Shown piece by piece: positions 35,692-45,527 of a stretch of DNA of 52,387 nt; the stretch's first letter is position 1, and each line of letters begins with the position of its first letter. Made by a program: the position numbers and the translations under genes. This DNA comes from Edaphobacter aggregans DSM 19364 (GTDB lineage: Bacteria; Acidobacteriota; Terriglobia; Terriglobales; Acidobacteriaceae). The DNA lies in the NCBI RefSeq assembly GCF_000745965.1, contig NZ_KN050792.1:7308-59694 (forward strand), written 5' to 3'. The notes beneath the pieces were generated by a model. The model had not been told where the DNA came from, searched no databases, and saw only the letters and a program-made list of their open reading frames with translations.

Positions 35692-36681
35692 TCAATTACT
35701 CTGCAACGGAATAATGATCTTACCCGGTAGTTCACCCTTCTCCATTTCCGAAAGCGCACTGGGAGCATCGCTAAAGGGAAGAACTTTTGTGACAGGAGTT
35801 CTGATCTTTCCTATCTTCACAAAATCGATTAGAACTGAGGTGACGGCACTAAACTCTTGCGGAGGCAAAAAGCCCGAAAGAAGACCGACAACGGAATAAT
35901 CCTTGAGGACTATGTCTAGCGGATTGAGCTTGACCCAAGAGCCACTTGCGTAGCCTATAAGTCCAAACCGTCTATGTCGTGCGATACATTGCGTAGCCTG
36001 ATTGCCGAGAGTTCCGCCTACAGGATCGAAAACTACATCTACTCCACTGCCTCGTGTCAAATCCCTAACTTTAGGAGCAATGTCACTACCCCGATAACTG
36101 AGCACGTCTTCAGCGCCCATCGTTCTGCAGAACTCTAGTTTTGCGTCGCTGCTAGAAACGGCAATTACCCTTGCGCCCAAAGCCTTACCACGTTGAATGG
36201 CAGTAGATCCCGAACTGCCAGATGCCCCAAGGACGAGAAGTGTTTCTCCCTTTCTTAAAAGAGTCCGCCGCACGAGCGCAACGTAGGCGTTAGTAAATGA
36301 AACAACAAACCCAGCTGCTTCAACGTCCGACATTCCCGGAGGGACAAGAACAGCTCTGCCAGCCTCAGCAATGCAATACTCAGCAAGTCCGCCCCATCCC
36401 TCCAGGAAGGACGTTATCGTCATGACCCGATCGCCGACCTTGAAAGGAGCGGCACCGTCACCTCCTGCAGTGATCTCCCCGACAACCTCAATACCTGGTG
36501 AAAGAGGCGGTGCAGGAATGATTGGATGTTCGCCTTTGATCATCAAGAGATCTGGCAATGACAAGCCTGCCGCTTTGACTTTTATAGCGATGTGACTTGG
36601 CGACGGGGCGGGCAAGGCAACCTCCTGGATGCTTAATACCTTCTTCGGGCTTCCAAAGTGTTCTAACCGCCACTGCTTCAT
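35692..36681 (-). CDS. NADPH:quinone oxidoreductase-like MDR protein
   Basis: 329 residues from ATG 36681 (GGAAGG six bases upstream); TTG 36687 is less likely. Zinc-free medium-chain reductase: AGLSLPDLLMIKGEHP, SPGIEVVGEITAGGDG, KVGDRVMTI, GWGGLAEYC, nucleotide-binding LLVLGASGSSGSTAIQRGKALGARVIAVSS (GxSGxxG-type loop), VDVVFDPVGG, GLIGYASG. Reduces quinones or enoyl compounds with NADPH. Alone, no regulator adjacent. Confidence 0.88.
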   Translation of the reverse strand: MKQWRLEHFGSPKKVLSIQEVALPAPSPSHIAIKVKAAGLSLPDLLMIKGEHPIIPAPPLSPGIEVVGEITAGGDGAAPFKVGDRVMTITSFLEGWGGLAEYCIAEAGRAVLVPPGMSDVEAAGFVVSFTNAYVALVRRTLLRKGETLLVLGASGSSGSTAIQRGKALGARVIAVSSSDAKLEFCRTMGAEDVLSYRGSDIAPKVRDLTRGSGVDVVFDPVGGTLGNQATQCIARHRRFGLIGYASGSWVKLNPLDIVLKDYSVVGLLSGFLPPQEFSAVTSVLIDFVKIGKIRTPVTKVLPFSDAPSALSEMEKGELPGKIIIPLQSN

Positions 36682-36806
36682 TTTCAACCCTTCCTCATTG
36701 CATCCAAATTAAGTTGCCTAGAGAGAGGACACATAACACCCGCTTTATTCCCTATCGAAGGAAGATTGGGACAGCGGTAGGACGCTTTACCAAATGGAAG
36801 TGATTA

Positions 36807-37346
36807 TCAGCGCCGTGAATCAGTCGCTGGTAGCAATGAACGAAGCTTTGCACGTGCCCTTCCTAAGCGTGACATAACCGTCCCGATAGGGCAGCCCAAG
36901 ACGATCGCTATCTCCTGATACGAGAGATCTTCATATTCTCGCAACAGGATAACTTCGCGAAATTGTAGTGGCAGCTCCTGGATCGCCGCTCGCACCTGCT
37001 CTACCTCGATCTTGCTGACATAAAGATCATGAGGGCCTTTGGATGGCTCGATGAGGCTGCTTGCAACATCATCGCCGAACTCCGTCTGAATCATTTGAGG
37101 ACCATGTCGTCGCCTTCTTACTTGGTTAAGCCAGACATTCCTCAGGATGGTCAAGAGCCAGCCCTTTATATTGCTGTCCGCTGCCAGCCTCTCCATCGCC
37201 TGCATGGCGCGAACGTAGGTTTCCTGTACTAAATCGGCTGCTTCCGCCTGATTGCGAGTCAAGACCAGTGCGTAGCTGTACAACACGTCGAGATACTCGA
37301 CACCAACGGCGTTCGCTTGATCTGTTCCGTCGTGGTTCCATGACAT
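36807..37346 (-). CDS. ECF-type RNA polymerase sigma factor, copy 2
   Basis: 179 residues, start ATG 37346 within AAATATGTCATGG, the same context as the copy at 48837. Sigma region 2: YSYALVLTRNQAEAADLVQETYVRAM, NIKGWLLTILRNVWLNQ. Sigma region 4: LPLQFREVILLREYEDLSYQEIAIVLGCPIGTVMSRLGRARAKL. No anti-sigma factor follows, unlike the paralogue at 48271. Upstream lies an NRAMP fragment. Confidence 0.92.
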   Translation of the reverse strand: MSWNHDGTDQANAVGVEYLDVLYSYALVLTRNQAEAADLVQETYVRAMQAMERLAADSNIKGWLLTILRNVWLNQVRRRRHGPQMIQTEFGDDVASSLIEPSKGPHDLYVSKIEVEQVRAAIQELPLQFREVILLREYEDLSYQEIAIVLGCPIGTVMSRLGRARAKLRSLLPATDSRR

Positions 37347-37430
37347 ATTTATTCACTCTTTAAGAAGCAACACACCCTGGGATCTATTCCCGCGCTGGGG
37401 GAATTTTTCGTTAGTGTCATACGGTAGCCG

Positions 37431-37580
37431 ATGGCTGAAGTTGAGATCACAAGAACATCCGCAAAAGGAGTAGCGGTCCGCAGCGCGTGGCAGAGCGCAT
37501 CCTTACTTTCCTGATGGTCTTCGGTCCGGGCCCGATTGTGATGAAGGAAGACAACGATACGTGCGACGGCGATGGATAGG
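37431..37580 (+). pseudogene. NRAMP metal transporter fragment, copy B
   Basis: From ATG 37431: ITRTSAKGVAVRSAWQS, then in a second frame LTFLMVFGPGPIVMKEDNDT. The latter is the first transmembrane helix with the conserved DxN-type loop of NRAMP. It ends at 37580 and lies 85 bp upstream of, and divergent from, the sigma factor gene. Confidence 0.6.
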
Positions 37581-37629
37581 AATCTCTCCGATGAACCATA
37601 GATAGATCATGAGCAGGCCATTCCATCGT

Positions 37630-38197
37630 TTATTTCACAGAGGTTGACGCCGGATTATTGCGCGGGTGGTTGTCAATTGTGGTAAGCGTCTCGGGCTGCA
37701 TGATATTGGTGTAGAGCCGGCCGTGGAGATGGTCGATCTCGTGTTGCAGAATCCGCGCATACCAAGCCGCCGCTTCGATTACCCTCTGTTCCCCATGCTC
37801 GTCGAGGCAGGTCACTCGAACGAAGCGCGACCTCGCTACCATTGCCATCAGTCGCGGGATGCTGAGACGGCCTTCATAGAAGGACACATCCGGAGGTGTG
37901 AGCAGATCTATTTTGCGGATTGATGATTGCATGGAGGTCGACGGGCACTCGCTGGCGCTCGCTCAATTGTTCGGCTGTGAGGCCCTTCTGATATTCGGCC
38001 TTATCTTCAATCACTGCGATCTGAAACGATTCTCCAATCTGCGGGGCGGCCAGGCCTATACCTGGAGCATCCCGCATGGTGTCTCGCATGTACTCAATCA
38101 AGCCCTGGATGTCTTTGCTGCGGATCTCGTCCGCAGATAACGAACGCGCAACCTTGCGCAGAACAGGATTGCCAACTTCGCAAATCTTGAGAATCAC
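37630..38197 (-). pseudogene. def: Peptide deformylase, frameshifted and with mutated metal ligand
   Basis: From ATG 38197: LKICEVGNPVLRKVARSLSA and APGIGLAAPQIGESFQIAV (motif I). The frame is lost near 37930 (IINPQN) and continues as PDVSFYEGRLSIPRL and RILQHEIDHLHGRLY (HEIDH motif). In active enzymes motif II is EGCLS, whose Cys binds the metal; here it is EGRLS. Two independent lesions mark it as a pseudogene, presumably of a second, dispensable deformylase. Confidence 0.88.
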
Positions 38198-38390
38198 TGC
38201 TAACCGTCCTCTCGCTATGACCCCCGTGCTGAACTCGCGCTACCTTTAGTTCGAAAACGTAGCCGCGAAACAACGGCGGAGGTTATTCCCTCGTGCCATT
38301 CAACAATAGAGTCATCGGAATTCGGAAGTAAGCCCATCTTCCGATTGTGATGGACTCATATACCCTGCGAAAACAGTCACGTTTTGACCG

Positions 38391-38771
38391 TCAACGGCTC
38401 GTCGGTTCAGAAGCTTCGCGGCGAAGATGGGACCGATGACCGTTGCCTTCTTCACAAGATGGTGCGCACCAAGTAACAGGTGTCTCACTTTGCTTTCTAA
38501 GAAGTAGCACAGCTTGATCGATAACGACTCTAACCAGCCAGCAGCGGAAGGCACCTTCATTTTCGAGCCGCGGAACGTTATCGGCAGCTGTCCGCAAGCA
38601 GTTCTGCACGGCATCCTCGGCCTCTTCATGATTACCGAGCACGCGGTACGCGACCAGAGAAAGAGCGCGACGGTATCGCGAAAACATGATATCCAACGCT
38701 TCAAGCTTCTCTTGCGAAGTGCTTATGGTCTTATCTTCACTCCGCGATTGTAAGTCCAAAATAGCATTCAT
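38391..38771 (-). pseudogene. ECF sigma factor region 2 fragment (different subtype)
   Basis: 126-residue frame: LDIMFSRYRRALSLVAYRVL, NHEEAEDAVQNCLRTAAD, FRCWLVRVVIDQAVLLLRK. This is sigma region 2 only; region 4 is replaced by unrelated residues (HRSHLRREASEPTSR). Not a close paralogue of the other three. Adjacent to NRAMP copy C. Confidence 0.65.
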
Positions 38772-38925
38772 TCCGATTCACTCCTTACTGCAAAGATTGT
38801 GTGATTCTTGTGTAACAGTGCCACGTCAAACCCGCCCGCCTCATGACCGCCCGGCACAAACGCGAGCAACAAACGCAATGAGAAGTCAGGCAAAAAATAT
38901 GTTGTGGCCAAAAAGCATTTCTATA

Positions 38926-39005
38926 CTTTTCTGATGGTCTTCGGTCCGGGCCTGATTGTGATGAAGCCAGACAACGATGCGGGTGCGGTCTCCACCTACG
39001 GGTAG
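38926..39005 (+). pseudogene. NRAMP metal transporter fragment, copy C
   Basis: LFLMVFGPGLIVMKPDNDAG, then AVSTYG and TAG. It is the best preserved of the three first-helix fragments and shares most bases with copy B. Confidence 0.65.
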
Positions 39006-39108
39006 GCGGTGACCGGCGTGGCCTGCAGTTTGGCTGGTTGTAGTGCTTTTGCCCATCTGTTAATTCCTTCAGGAGATGGTTGCTCGGCTGGGCATTGTCC
39101 GTTTGCTT

Positions 39109-40585
39109 TTACAGTGTCGAAATGACGGTCTTCACTTCGGTGTATTGTTGCAGTCCATATTCACCCAACTCGCGTCCAATGCCAGACTGCTTGAAACCGC
39201 CAAAGGGAGCGCCGACATTCACGACGTTGTAGCAATTCATCCAAACCGTGCCGGCACGCAACCTATCTGCAGCCGAGCGCGCCTTCTTGATGTCACGGGT
39301 CCAGACAGGCCAGCAAGCCATAGGTCGTCTGATTTGCTCGTTCGATCACCTCATCGATATCTTTGAAGGGAATGATGCTCATGACTGGACCGAAGATTTC
39401 TTCTTTAGCAATCTTCATATCGTCTTGAACATCGGAGAAAACAGTGGGCTGGATGAAGTACCCGCGATTTCCAACACGTTTGCCGCCGCAAACCAGCTTC
39501 GCGCCTTCACTTTGCCCCGATTCGATGTAGCCCATAACCTTGTCGAGCTGTGCCTGATCTTTCTGGGGACCTTGTTCCGTCCCAGGATCGAACGGATCGC
39601 CCACGGTGCGAATTCTTGCTCGAGCGCCACTCTTTTCCACGAACTGGTCGTAGATCTTCCGCTCGACGAATACCCGAAACCCCGCGGTACAAGCTTGGCC
39701 CTGATTGAAGAACAATCCGAAGTGTGCGCCGTCGACGGCTTCATCCAGATCGGCATCCGCGAAGACGATATTCGGATTCTTGCTACCAAGTTCGAGAGCG
39801 ACTCTTTTTAGGTTGGATTTTGCGGCTGCCTCCATGATGAGACGACCTACTTCAGTTGAACCGGTGAACGCTACCTTGTCCACATCCATATGGCGCGCAA
39901 TGGCCGCGCCCGCGATCGGGCCGAATCCAGGCAGCAGGTTGACCACTCCCTCCGGAAATCCGGCTTCCAAAATCAACTCACCCATGCGTAAGGCGGATAG
40001 AGGCGTTTGCTCGGCCGGCTTCATTACTATCGTGTTCCCAGTGGCAAGGGCGGGTGCAAGCTTCCATGCTTGCAGCATCAGCGGAAAGTTCCAGGGAAGG
40101 ATCTGACCGACCACGCCCACCGGCTCTTGGCGTGTGTAGCAAAAGTAGTCGCCGTCGATTGGGATCGTCTTGCCTTGAACCTTGTCAGCCCAGCCCGCGA
40201 AGTACCGATAGCAGGCTACAGTGGCAGCAACATTGATGGCTTTCGCGATGGAGAATGGCATGCCGTTGTCCAGGGATTCAAGACTGGCAAGATCATCGGC
40301 GTTGTCTTCAATAAGGTCGGCGAGACGGTGGAGCAGACGTCCTCGCTCTGATGCGCGCGTCTTGGGCCATGGTCCAAGTTCGAACGCCGTCCGCGCTGCC
40401 TTTACCGCTTTCTCTACGTCGGTGGCGTCGGCTTCGGAAACCTGGCAGATTTCTTCGCCAGTGGAGGGGTTGATGGCTGCAAAGGTCTTACCCGTTTCGC
40501 TCGCGATCCACCGATTGTTGATCAAGAGCCTAGTTGCAGGCACAGCGACCTTGCGCTTTGAGGGTTGCGAAATTACAGAGGTCAT
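39109..40585 (-). pseudogene. NAD-dependent aldehyde dehydrogenase, one frameshift
   Basis: From ATG 40585 the frame runs 430 residues to a stop at 39293; the remaining 60-70 residues (VWTRDIKKARSAADRLRAGT, APFGGFKQSGIGRELG) continue in another frame, shift near 39305-39312. Motifs: PWNFPLMLQAWKLAPALATGN, FTGSTEVGRLIM, catalytic Glu in VALELGSKNPNIV, catalytic Cys in FNQGQACTAG. All catalytic residues are present. A one-base error or a recent mutation would explain it. Confidence 0.88.
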
Positions 40586-41127
40586 TGGGCGGTCCTTTCC
40601 TTGTTCTTCCTACTCATCGAAAGATCAGCCGTGCTCACCTGATCAGTGGGCCTGCTTGAGGTTGTCCTTTGGACTGTGGCTTATGGAACTCCCACTTTGC
40701 CAACAATGAGCCGTCAACTGCACCCCACCTCATCCGTAGGCACTTGTCTGTGTTGCGCGACTGTAAGTAACTGTCTGGTGTGCGCGGCTCCTCCGCTTTA
40801 CCGTCGACCGTGTTATCCAAAGCACAACTAATGCTCGTCTGTATCTGGAAAATCACAGTAGGCTCCTTATTGCGAAGCTCGATTCCTAGCCAATGCGATA
40901 AAACTGTGCGCATCGTTGGATAAGACGGACGACTATATGTTCAATCGACGCAGCCCAGTCATTTCGGCGATGACCATCGCAATTTGTAGTCACTTTTCGG
41001 CAAAGAGGTGCCTCCGCTAATTTCCTGGAACTATCCCGAACAACCTACCAGGCTACTTATTCGGGCGTTACTGGAACGCTGTAGCCGTTATGGCCGAAAA
41101 GACCAGAACCTCACTACGAGCCTTGTG
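40586..41127. other. Non-coding stretch
   Basis: 540 bp upstream of the aldehyde dehydrogenase and downstream of the SnoaL-like gene. No supported coding frame, repeat or RNA seen. Confidence 0.45.
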
Positions 41128-41517
41128 CTATGGCTCGAGCGCAGCCTGCATGATCGGTACGTCGAGAACAATCTCAAGTCGGACAGCCAGCCCGTCCTGG
41201 AATCCCCACAGGTGCATAATTGGCACATCGAAGCCGCGACCAGTAGCCTTGATCGTGCCGTGACCTCGGCCGATTACCGCGATGCGATCGTTGCCATCGA
41301 TAACGCGTTCGATGGCTACATGATCTTCTAGGTACGTGTTTACTTTTCCGAAGAAGACCTTCGTCTCCTCTTGTCCATGGTAGACACCGCCCCATGGAAC
41401 CTCAGGGCATTGTGTGATGTGGATCGTAGGAGATAAAAAATTGAAGAAGGTGAGAAAATCCCTGGTTTCGAACGCTTCGTAGATGCGATCGATTATGGTT
41501 ATATGGTCAGGTGACAT
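41128..41517 (-). CDS. SnoaL-like (NTF2-fold) protein
   Basis: 129 residues from ATG 41517, with AGGAG about six bases upstream; ATG 41544 is less likely. ITIIDRIYEAFETRDFLTFFNFLSP, VPWGGVYHGQEETKVFFGKV, ERVIDGNDRIAVIGRGHGT, MHLWGFQDGLAVRLEIVLD give the cone-shaped SnoaL fold. Such proteins are ketosteroid-isomerase-like or accessory; no defined reaction. Encoded downstream of the AraC regulator on the same strand. Confidence 0.8.
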   Translation of the reverse strand: MSPDHITIIDRIYEAFETRDFLTFFNFLSPTIHITQCPEVPWGGVYHGQEETKVFFGKVNTYLEDHVAIERVIDGNDRIAVIGRGHGTIKATGRGFDVPIMHLWGFQDGLAVRLEIVLDVPIMQAALEP

Positions 41518-41742
41518 GGATGCTCCTTTGGCTAACGACGACACTGACTCAATGCCTCTTCAAAAGACGAACATGAATGAGAGCTTATGCAGCACGCTGA
41601 ATCAGCTGTAAGATAGCTTAGCCGCCGTAAAGTGTGTTTTCTTGTATTGGAACGCAGTGTTTCTTGAAGAACTGTGCACGGACATGTGGATCTGGGTATG
41701 TCCTGGTCTATCAATGCACTTACCTGAACGCGGAGCCGCACT

Positions 41743-42714
41743 TCACATATCAAGACATGGACTAACATCGCCCAAGGCCGATGTCTTTGCGCGACGGAAA
41801 GCGTTTGGAGAAATGCCAAAGGCCGCCTTGAACGAACGGCTGAAATGGGCGGCGTCGCTGAATCCCCATTTCATTGCGATTTCGGTGATCGTTCGATCCT
41901 GGCGAACGTCAGTCAGTGCGACGCGACACTGCGCAAGACGACGCAATCGAACCCACTCTCCAACGGTTACGCCACGCTCGCTGAAAACCAGATGCAGATA
42001 CCGAACCGAAATACCGTGCGCCCCGGCAATCGTGGAGGGAGACAAATCCGGTTCATCGAGTCTCTTTTCAATGAATGCCCGAATACGCTCGAACAAGCTC
42101 GTCCGGGGATTCCTGTCCAGCGATTCCTTGTTCCTTGTCAGCGCTGCACCGAGCATTTCTAGCGTGACCTCGACGGCGGCATCGCCGGGCTCTTCATCGC
42201 TTATGAGCACGTTATCGGCAAGAGTGTTAAGACAGGCACCAAGTAGCTTAGACAGATTTGTGCCTGCCTTGAGATGAGCTCCGACATGGAGTTCGGAGTC
42301 TGGCATCAAGCCTTCGAATCGCTCGATGGGTACGAGCAAACACATCTTACGGAACCGTTCCGGCATTCGAAAGTCGAGGGATTGTCTACCGTGCCATACT
42401 GTGATTTCACCAGGCTTAATCACCTGTTGCTGTCCTCGTTGACTGCAGAGCGTGTGGCCCATTCGCTGGAAGAGAACGCCGAGAAATCCGCCATCGTCGC
42501 GGGACACATGTCGTGATCCGCGAGCTACTCGCGTAGGGTCTCCCGAGACGGTCAACACGCGAGCACATGCCGTATGCCTGAATCCAATCTCAACGTTAAG
42601 AGGATTCGTCGCATCCGAAAGGACATCCAACGCAATTCCACCTTGCCTGAGCGCGCTATCTAGGTCATCTTGATCGAAATAGTGCGCTGTGGTGCGATTA
42701 TTACAACTGGGCAT
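41743..42714 (-). CDS. AraC-family transcriptional regulator
   Basis: 323 residues. N-terminal AraC-binding-like sensor domain (PF14525 type: GFRHTACARVLTVSGDPTRVARG, GEITVWHGRQSLDFRMPERF), C-terminal double HTH: SPSTIAGAHGISVRYLHLVFSERG and RTITEIAMKWGFSDAAHFSRSFKAAFGISPNAFR. Similar layout to FeaR-type activators of aromatic or amine catabolism. The ligand is unknown; nearest possible target is the SnoaL-like gene 225 bp downstream. Confidence 0.88.
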   Translation of the reverse strand: MPSCNNRTTAHYFDQDDLDSALRQGGIALDVLSDATNPLNVEIGFRHTACARVLTVSGDPTRVARGSRHVSRDDGGFLGVLFQRMGHTLCSQRGQQQVIKPGEITVWHGRQSLDFRMPERFRKMCLLVPIERFEGLMPDSELHVGAHLKAGTNLSKLLGACLNTLADNVLISDEEPGDAAVEVTLEMLGAALTRNKESLDRNPRTSLFERIRAFIEKRLDEPDLSPSTIAGAHGISVRYLHLVFSERGVTVGEWVRLRRLAQCRVALTDVRQDRTITEIAMKWGFSDAAHFSRSFKAAFGISPNAFRRAKTSALGDVSPCLDM

Positions 42715-43016
42715 AAACTGATTCTCAGTCTCTCAACGCTGTTGTCGAAACTCCCAAATCCGGCCGAAGACCGAAACCTCGCCGACTGCAACAGCCTCGC
42801 GGCATCTAAGTCCTCACCTTCCCCGATATCAGCGTTGTTGCAATTGCTCTAGGTCTGGGCCAACTCATGACGATCGCTAACCCCGGTTTTTCCTGCCTAT
42901 GCGCCTAAAATCCATCTATTGAAATATTCCAACAATTTCGCCGAATAGAAGCTACAAAGGGATTGATGTAACAAGAAAAGGGGTTACGGCAACGATTCGA
43001 GACAAAATTGGCCATT

Positions 43017-43103
43017 TGATCTTGCCCATGTCCGAACGTCATGGTGCCCAAACCTATCCTCGAATCCAGTAAGCCGGCATTTCCCAGTGTTTTGTATTGC
43101 ATA
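43017..43103 (-). pseudogene. Aldo/keto reductase N-terminal remnant
   Basis: From ATG 43103: MQYKTLGNAGLLDSRIGLG, TMTFGHGQ, the typical start of aldo/keto reductases. Homology ends after 28 codons; the NADPH site and catalytic Tyr are gone. 230 bp before the second IS5 copy. Confidence 0.65.
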
Positions 43104-43334
43104 AAAAACCTTGTCAAATAGAATCGAGTCTGGAACGGAGTGATCTCTAACTCGAAATCTTCTTTCTTCATAGCGAGCCATATTCACAATGAGTTCGCGC
43201 CTTACTGGTAAGAACACGGAAGACGTGCCTAAATTCCCGTGCAGGCCGAAAGCATCTTGCGTGCGATCCTGCATAGGCTTGCCCCCGTCGCTCAAAAAAT
43301 GAAATAGCCGTGAAAGGCCCAGTGAGTGACCCTA

Positions 43335-44233
43335 GAGGCTGTTAATGACTTTAATTCCCATCTGTAGAAAGGCGGCGATTGTGTTGTTGTCATCGCGCAG
43401 CATAGTTTGGATGGGGAATAAGGGTCAGGTTGGTTATCCGAGCGATGTGAGCGATGAGGAGTGGGCGTTTGTGGCGCCCTACCTGGCGTTGTGCCGGGAG
43501 GACGCTGCGCAGCGGTCGCACAGTTTGCGTGCGGTGTTCAACGCTCTGCGCTGGCTGGTGAAGACGGGGGCGCACTGGCGGATGATGCCGAACGATCTTC
43601 CGCCGTGGCCGGCGGTGTACCAGCAGACGCGGCGCTGGATCGGTGCCGGATGCTTCGAGATCATGGTGGAAGACCTGCGCTCTCTGTTGCGTGAGTTTGC
43701 CGAGCGCAAGCCGCAGCCCACGGCGATGGTGGTGGACAGCCGGACGCTGCAGTCCACGCCGGAGTCGGGTGCGCGGGCCGGATATGATGGCGCCAAGCGG
43801 CGCAAAGGAGCCAAGATGCACGCTGCGGTAGACACCCTGGGCAACCTGCTCGCATTGCATGTCACCGCCGCCAACGAGCAGGACCGCGCCCAGGTGGAGA
43901 AGCTCGCCGAAGCGGTGCAGCAGATCACCGGAGACCATGTGGAACTTGCCTACGTCGACCAGGGCTACACCGGAGAAGCCACTGACAGCGCGGCCGCCCG
44001 GCACGGCATTCAACTGGAGGTCGTCAAGCACACGGAGGCCAAACGCGGCTTCGTCCTGCTGCCGCGCCGATGGGTCGTCGAGAGAAGCTTCGCTTGGGCC
44101 GCACGATTCCGCCGCCTGGCCAGAGACTACGAACGCCTCTCGCAAACCCTCGCCGCCTTTCACTACTTCGCCTTCGCCTGCCTCATGCTCAGCAGAATCT
44201 TCAAAATCCTCAACTGAAGTCATTAACAGCTTC
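43335..44233 (+). mobile_element. IS5-family insertion sequence, copy 2 (899 bp)
   Basis: Ends GAGGCTGTTAATGACTT and AAGTCATTAACAGCTTC, flanked by TA at 43333-43334 and 44234-44235. Same length as copy 1 and inverted relative to it. Confidence 0.85.
43411..44217 (+). CDS. IS5-family transposase, copy 2
   Basis: 268 residues from ATG 43411. Same domains and DDE residues as copy 1 (VVDSRTLQS, YVDQGYTGE, VVERSFAWA). The few differences (for example S for R near residue 37, I for M in EAVQQ-TGD) show recent divergence. Probably active and able to mobilise both copies. Confidence 0.9.
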   Translation: MGNKGQVGYPSDVSDEEWAFVAPYLALCREDAAQRSHSLRAVFNALRWLVKTGAHWRMMPNDLPPWPAVYQQTRRWIGAGCFEIMVEDLRSLLREFAERKPQPTAMVVDSRTLQSTPESGARAGYDGAKRRKGAKMHAAVDTLGNLLALHVTAANEQDRAQVEKLAEAVQQITGDHVELAYVDQGYTGEATDSAAARHGIQLEVVKHTEAKRGFVLLPRRWVVERSFAWAARFRRLARDYERLSQTLAAFHYFAFACLMLSRIFKILN

Positions 44234-44277
44234 TAAGCCTGAGGTAATACACCACTTCCGAAAGTTGTACATTAGAT

Positions 44278-45433
44278 TCAAAAAGCCAGCTTGTTGGAGG
44301 AAGGCCGCGTGCAATGCGCTCGCAACTCAAAAACTGATGTTTTGCAACGGCCCGTATTTCTGGAGTAAGGGTAATGAGATTGGAATATTCTCCGCAAATC
44401 ACCGACGATGCCTCGCAAATACTGTGTTTGCACTCTGTCTAAGAGCTCCTTTAAGGCGGACATAGGTTGGCCTTCCCGTTCTCCGACTTTCACGCAGTCC
44501 TTGAGCAACTCGATATCTTGTGCCCTGACCTTGCCGCCATGATGGAATTTGTTGAACCCGGCAAAATCCAGTGGAAACGCCGCTTGTTCCAGCGACGTCC
44601 ACATCTCCAGAAGTCCGTCTCCGGTCGTGGCAGCACGGGCGGCCGTGCCCGCCGCGCCATGCTCCTCAAAGCCCTGGATTTCCTGCACCGATAGAATTGT
44701 CAAGGCCCATAGTTCTTTGTTGTTACCCAGATCCTTCGCGTGCGGCCATTTGAGCAGCTCGCTGGCCGCAAGGATCGGAAACATGAACAGCGTCATCATT
44801 GCGAATTCCTGCCGCTTCATGATCTGGCAGGAGGATACTTCGGACGCATTGTAGATTGCGGCAAACCGTTGCGCGGCTTCGGGGAACCGGTCGTCTAGCA
44901 GGAAGCTGGACTTGTGGACGTGACGATACGCAACATCCGCTCTCGACAACAAAACTGGATCGGTTGGAGCGTGTAGGAGCGCTCTGAAGTTGGCAACTTG
45001 GTGGCAGAGCAAGCCCAGCGCCCCATTGAGGATGCGGCGCGCTGGAAGCGCCATGGTGCGCACATAATAGTCGTGCAGACCAACACCGATTCCGCCGATG
45101 ATAATCTCGGTCGAAGAATCCCGGATCGCATCGCCGATGGATTTGAGGAGCGCTGTTCCCTCAAGGCTGCGCGTGGTGAAACCATCCAGCGTAACGATCA
45201 CATAGTCGTGGGATTTGCGCGATATCTCGGCGACGTCTGATATGAGCCTATAGTCTGCAAACGTCGTCGTATGAGTAAAAAACCTGTGAACGGGACATCT
45301 CTGGCACCCTCGCGGGCCGAACCAGGAAGTCCACGGCCGCTCCCGCAAGCTGCAAGTGATAGCCGACCACCAAGCCCATGGCCCCCGCGCCAACGATAAG
45401 GATTTGTGGTGTTTGTGGGATGTTGCCCTTCAA
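44278..45433 (-). pseudogene. Ketopantoate reductase-like (ApbA/PanE family) protein, one frameshift
   Basis: Starts at TTG 45433 as ILIVGAGAMGLVVGYHLQLAGA (NADP-binding GxGxxG) and breaks near 45265-45272, in the ACGACGACG triplet run. The other frame continues FADYRLISDVAEISRKSHDYVIVTLDG and the C-terminal helical domain to 44278. Joined length about 380 residues. The family reduces 2-dehydropantoate, but many paralogues of unknown substrate exist. TetR regulator lies 95 bp upstream on the same strand. Confidence 0.72.
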
Positions 45434-45527
45434 GATACGTTTCCCATCTGTGGATTTCTTACCGAACAGTACATTAATACTCCCCGGCGAGATCGGGCGT
45501 CAATTGATTTCTTACCGATCGGTGTAA

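Noticed and set aside
43390..44223. 277-residue open frame antisense to IS5 transposase
   Set aside because: Mirror of the transposase gene; the same happens in copy 1.
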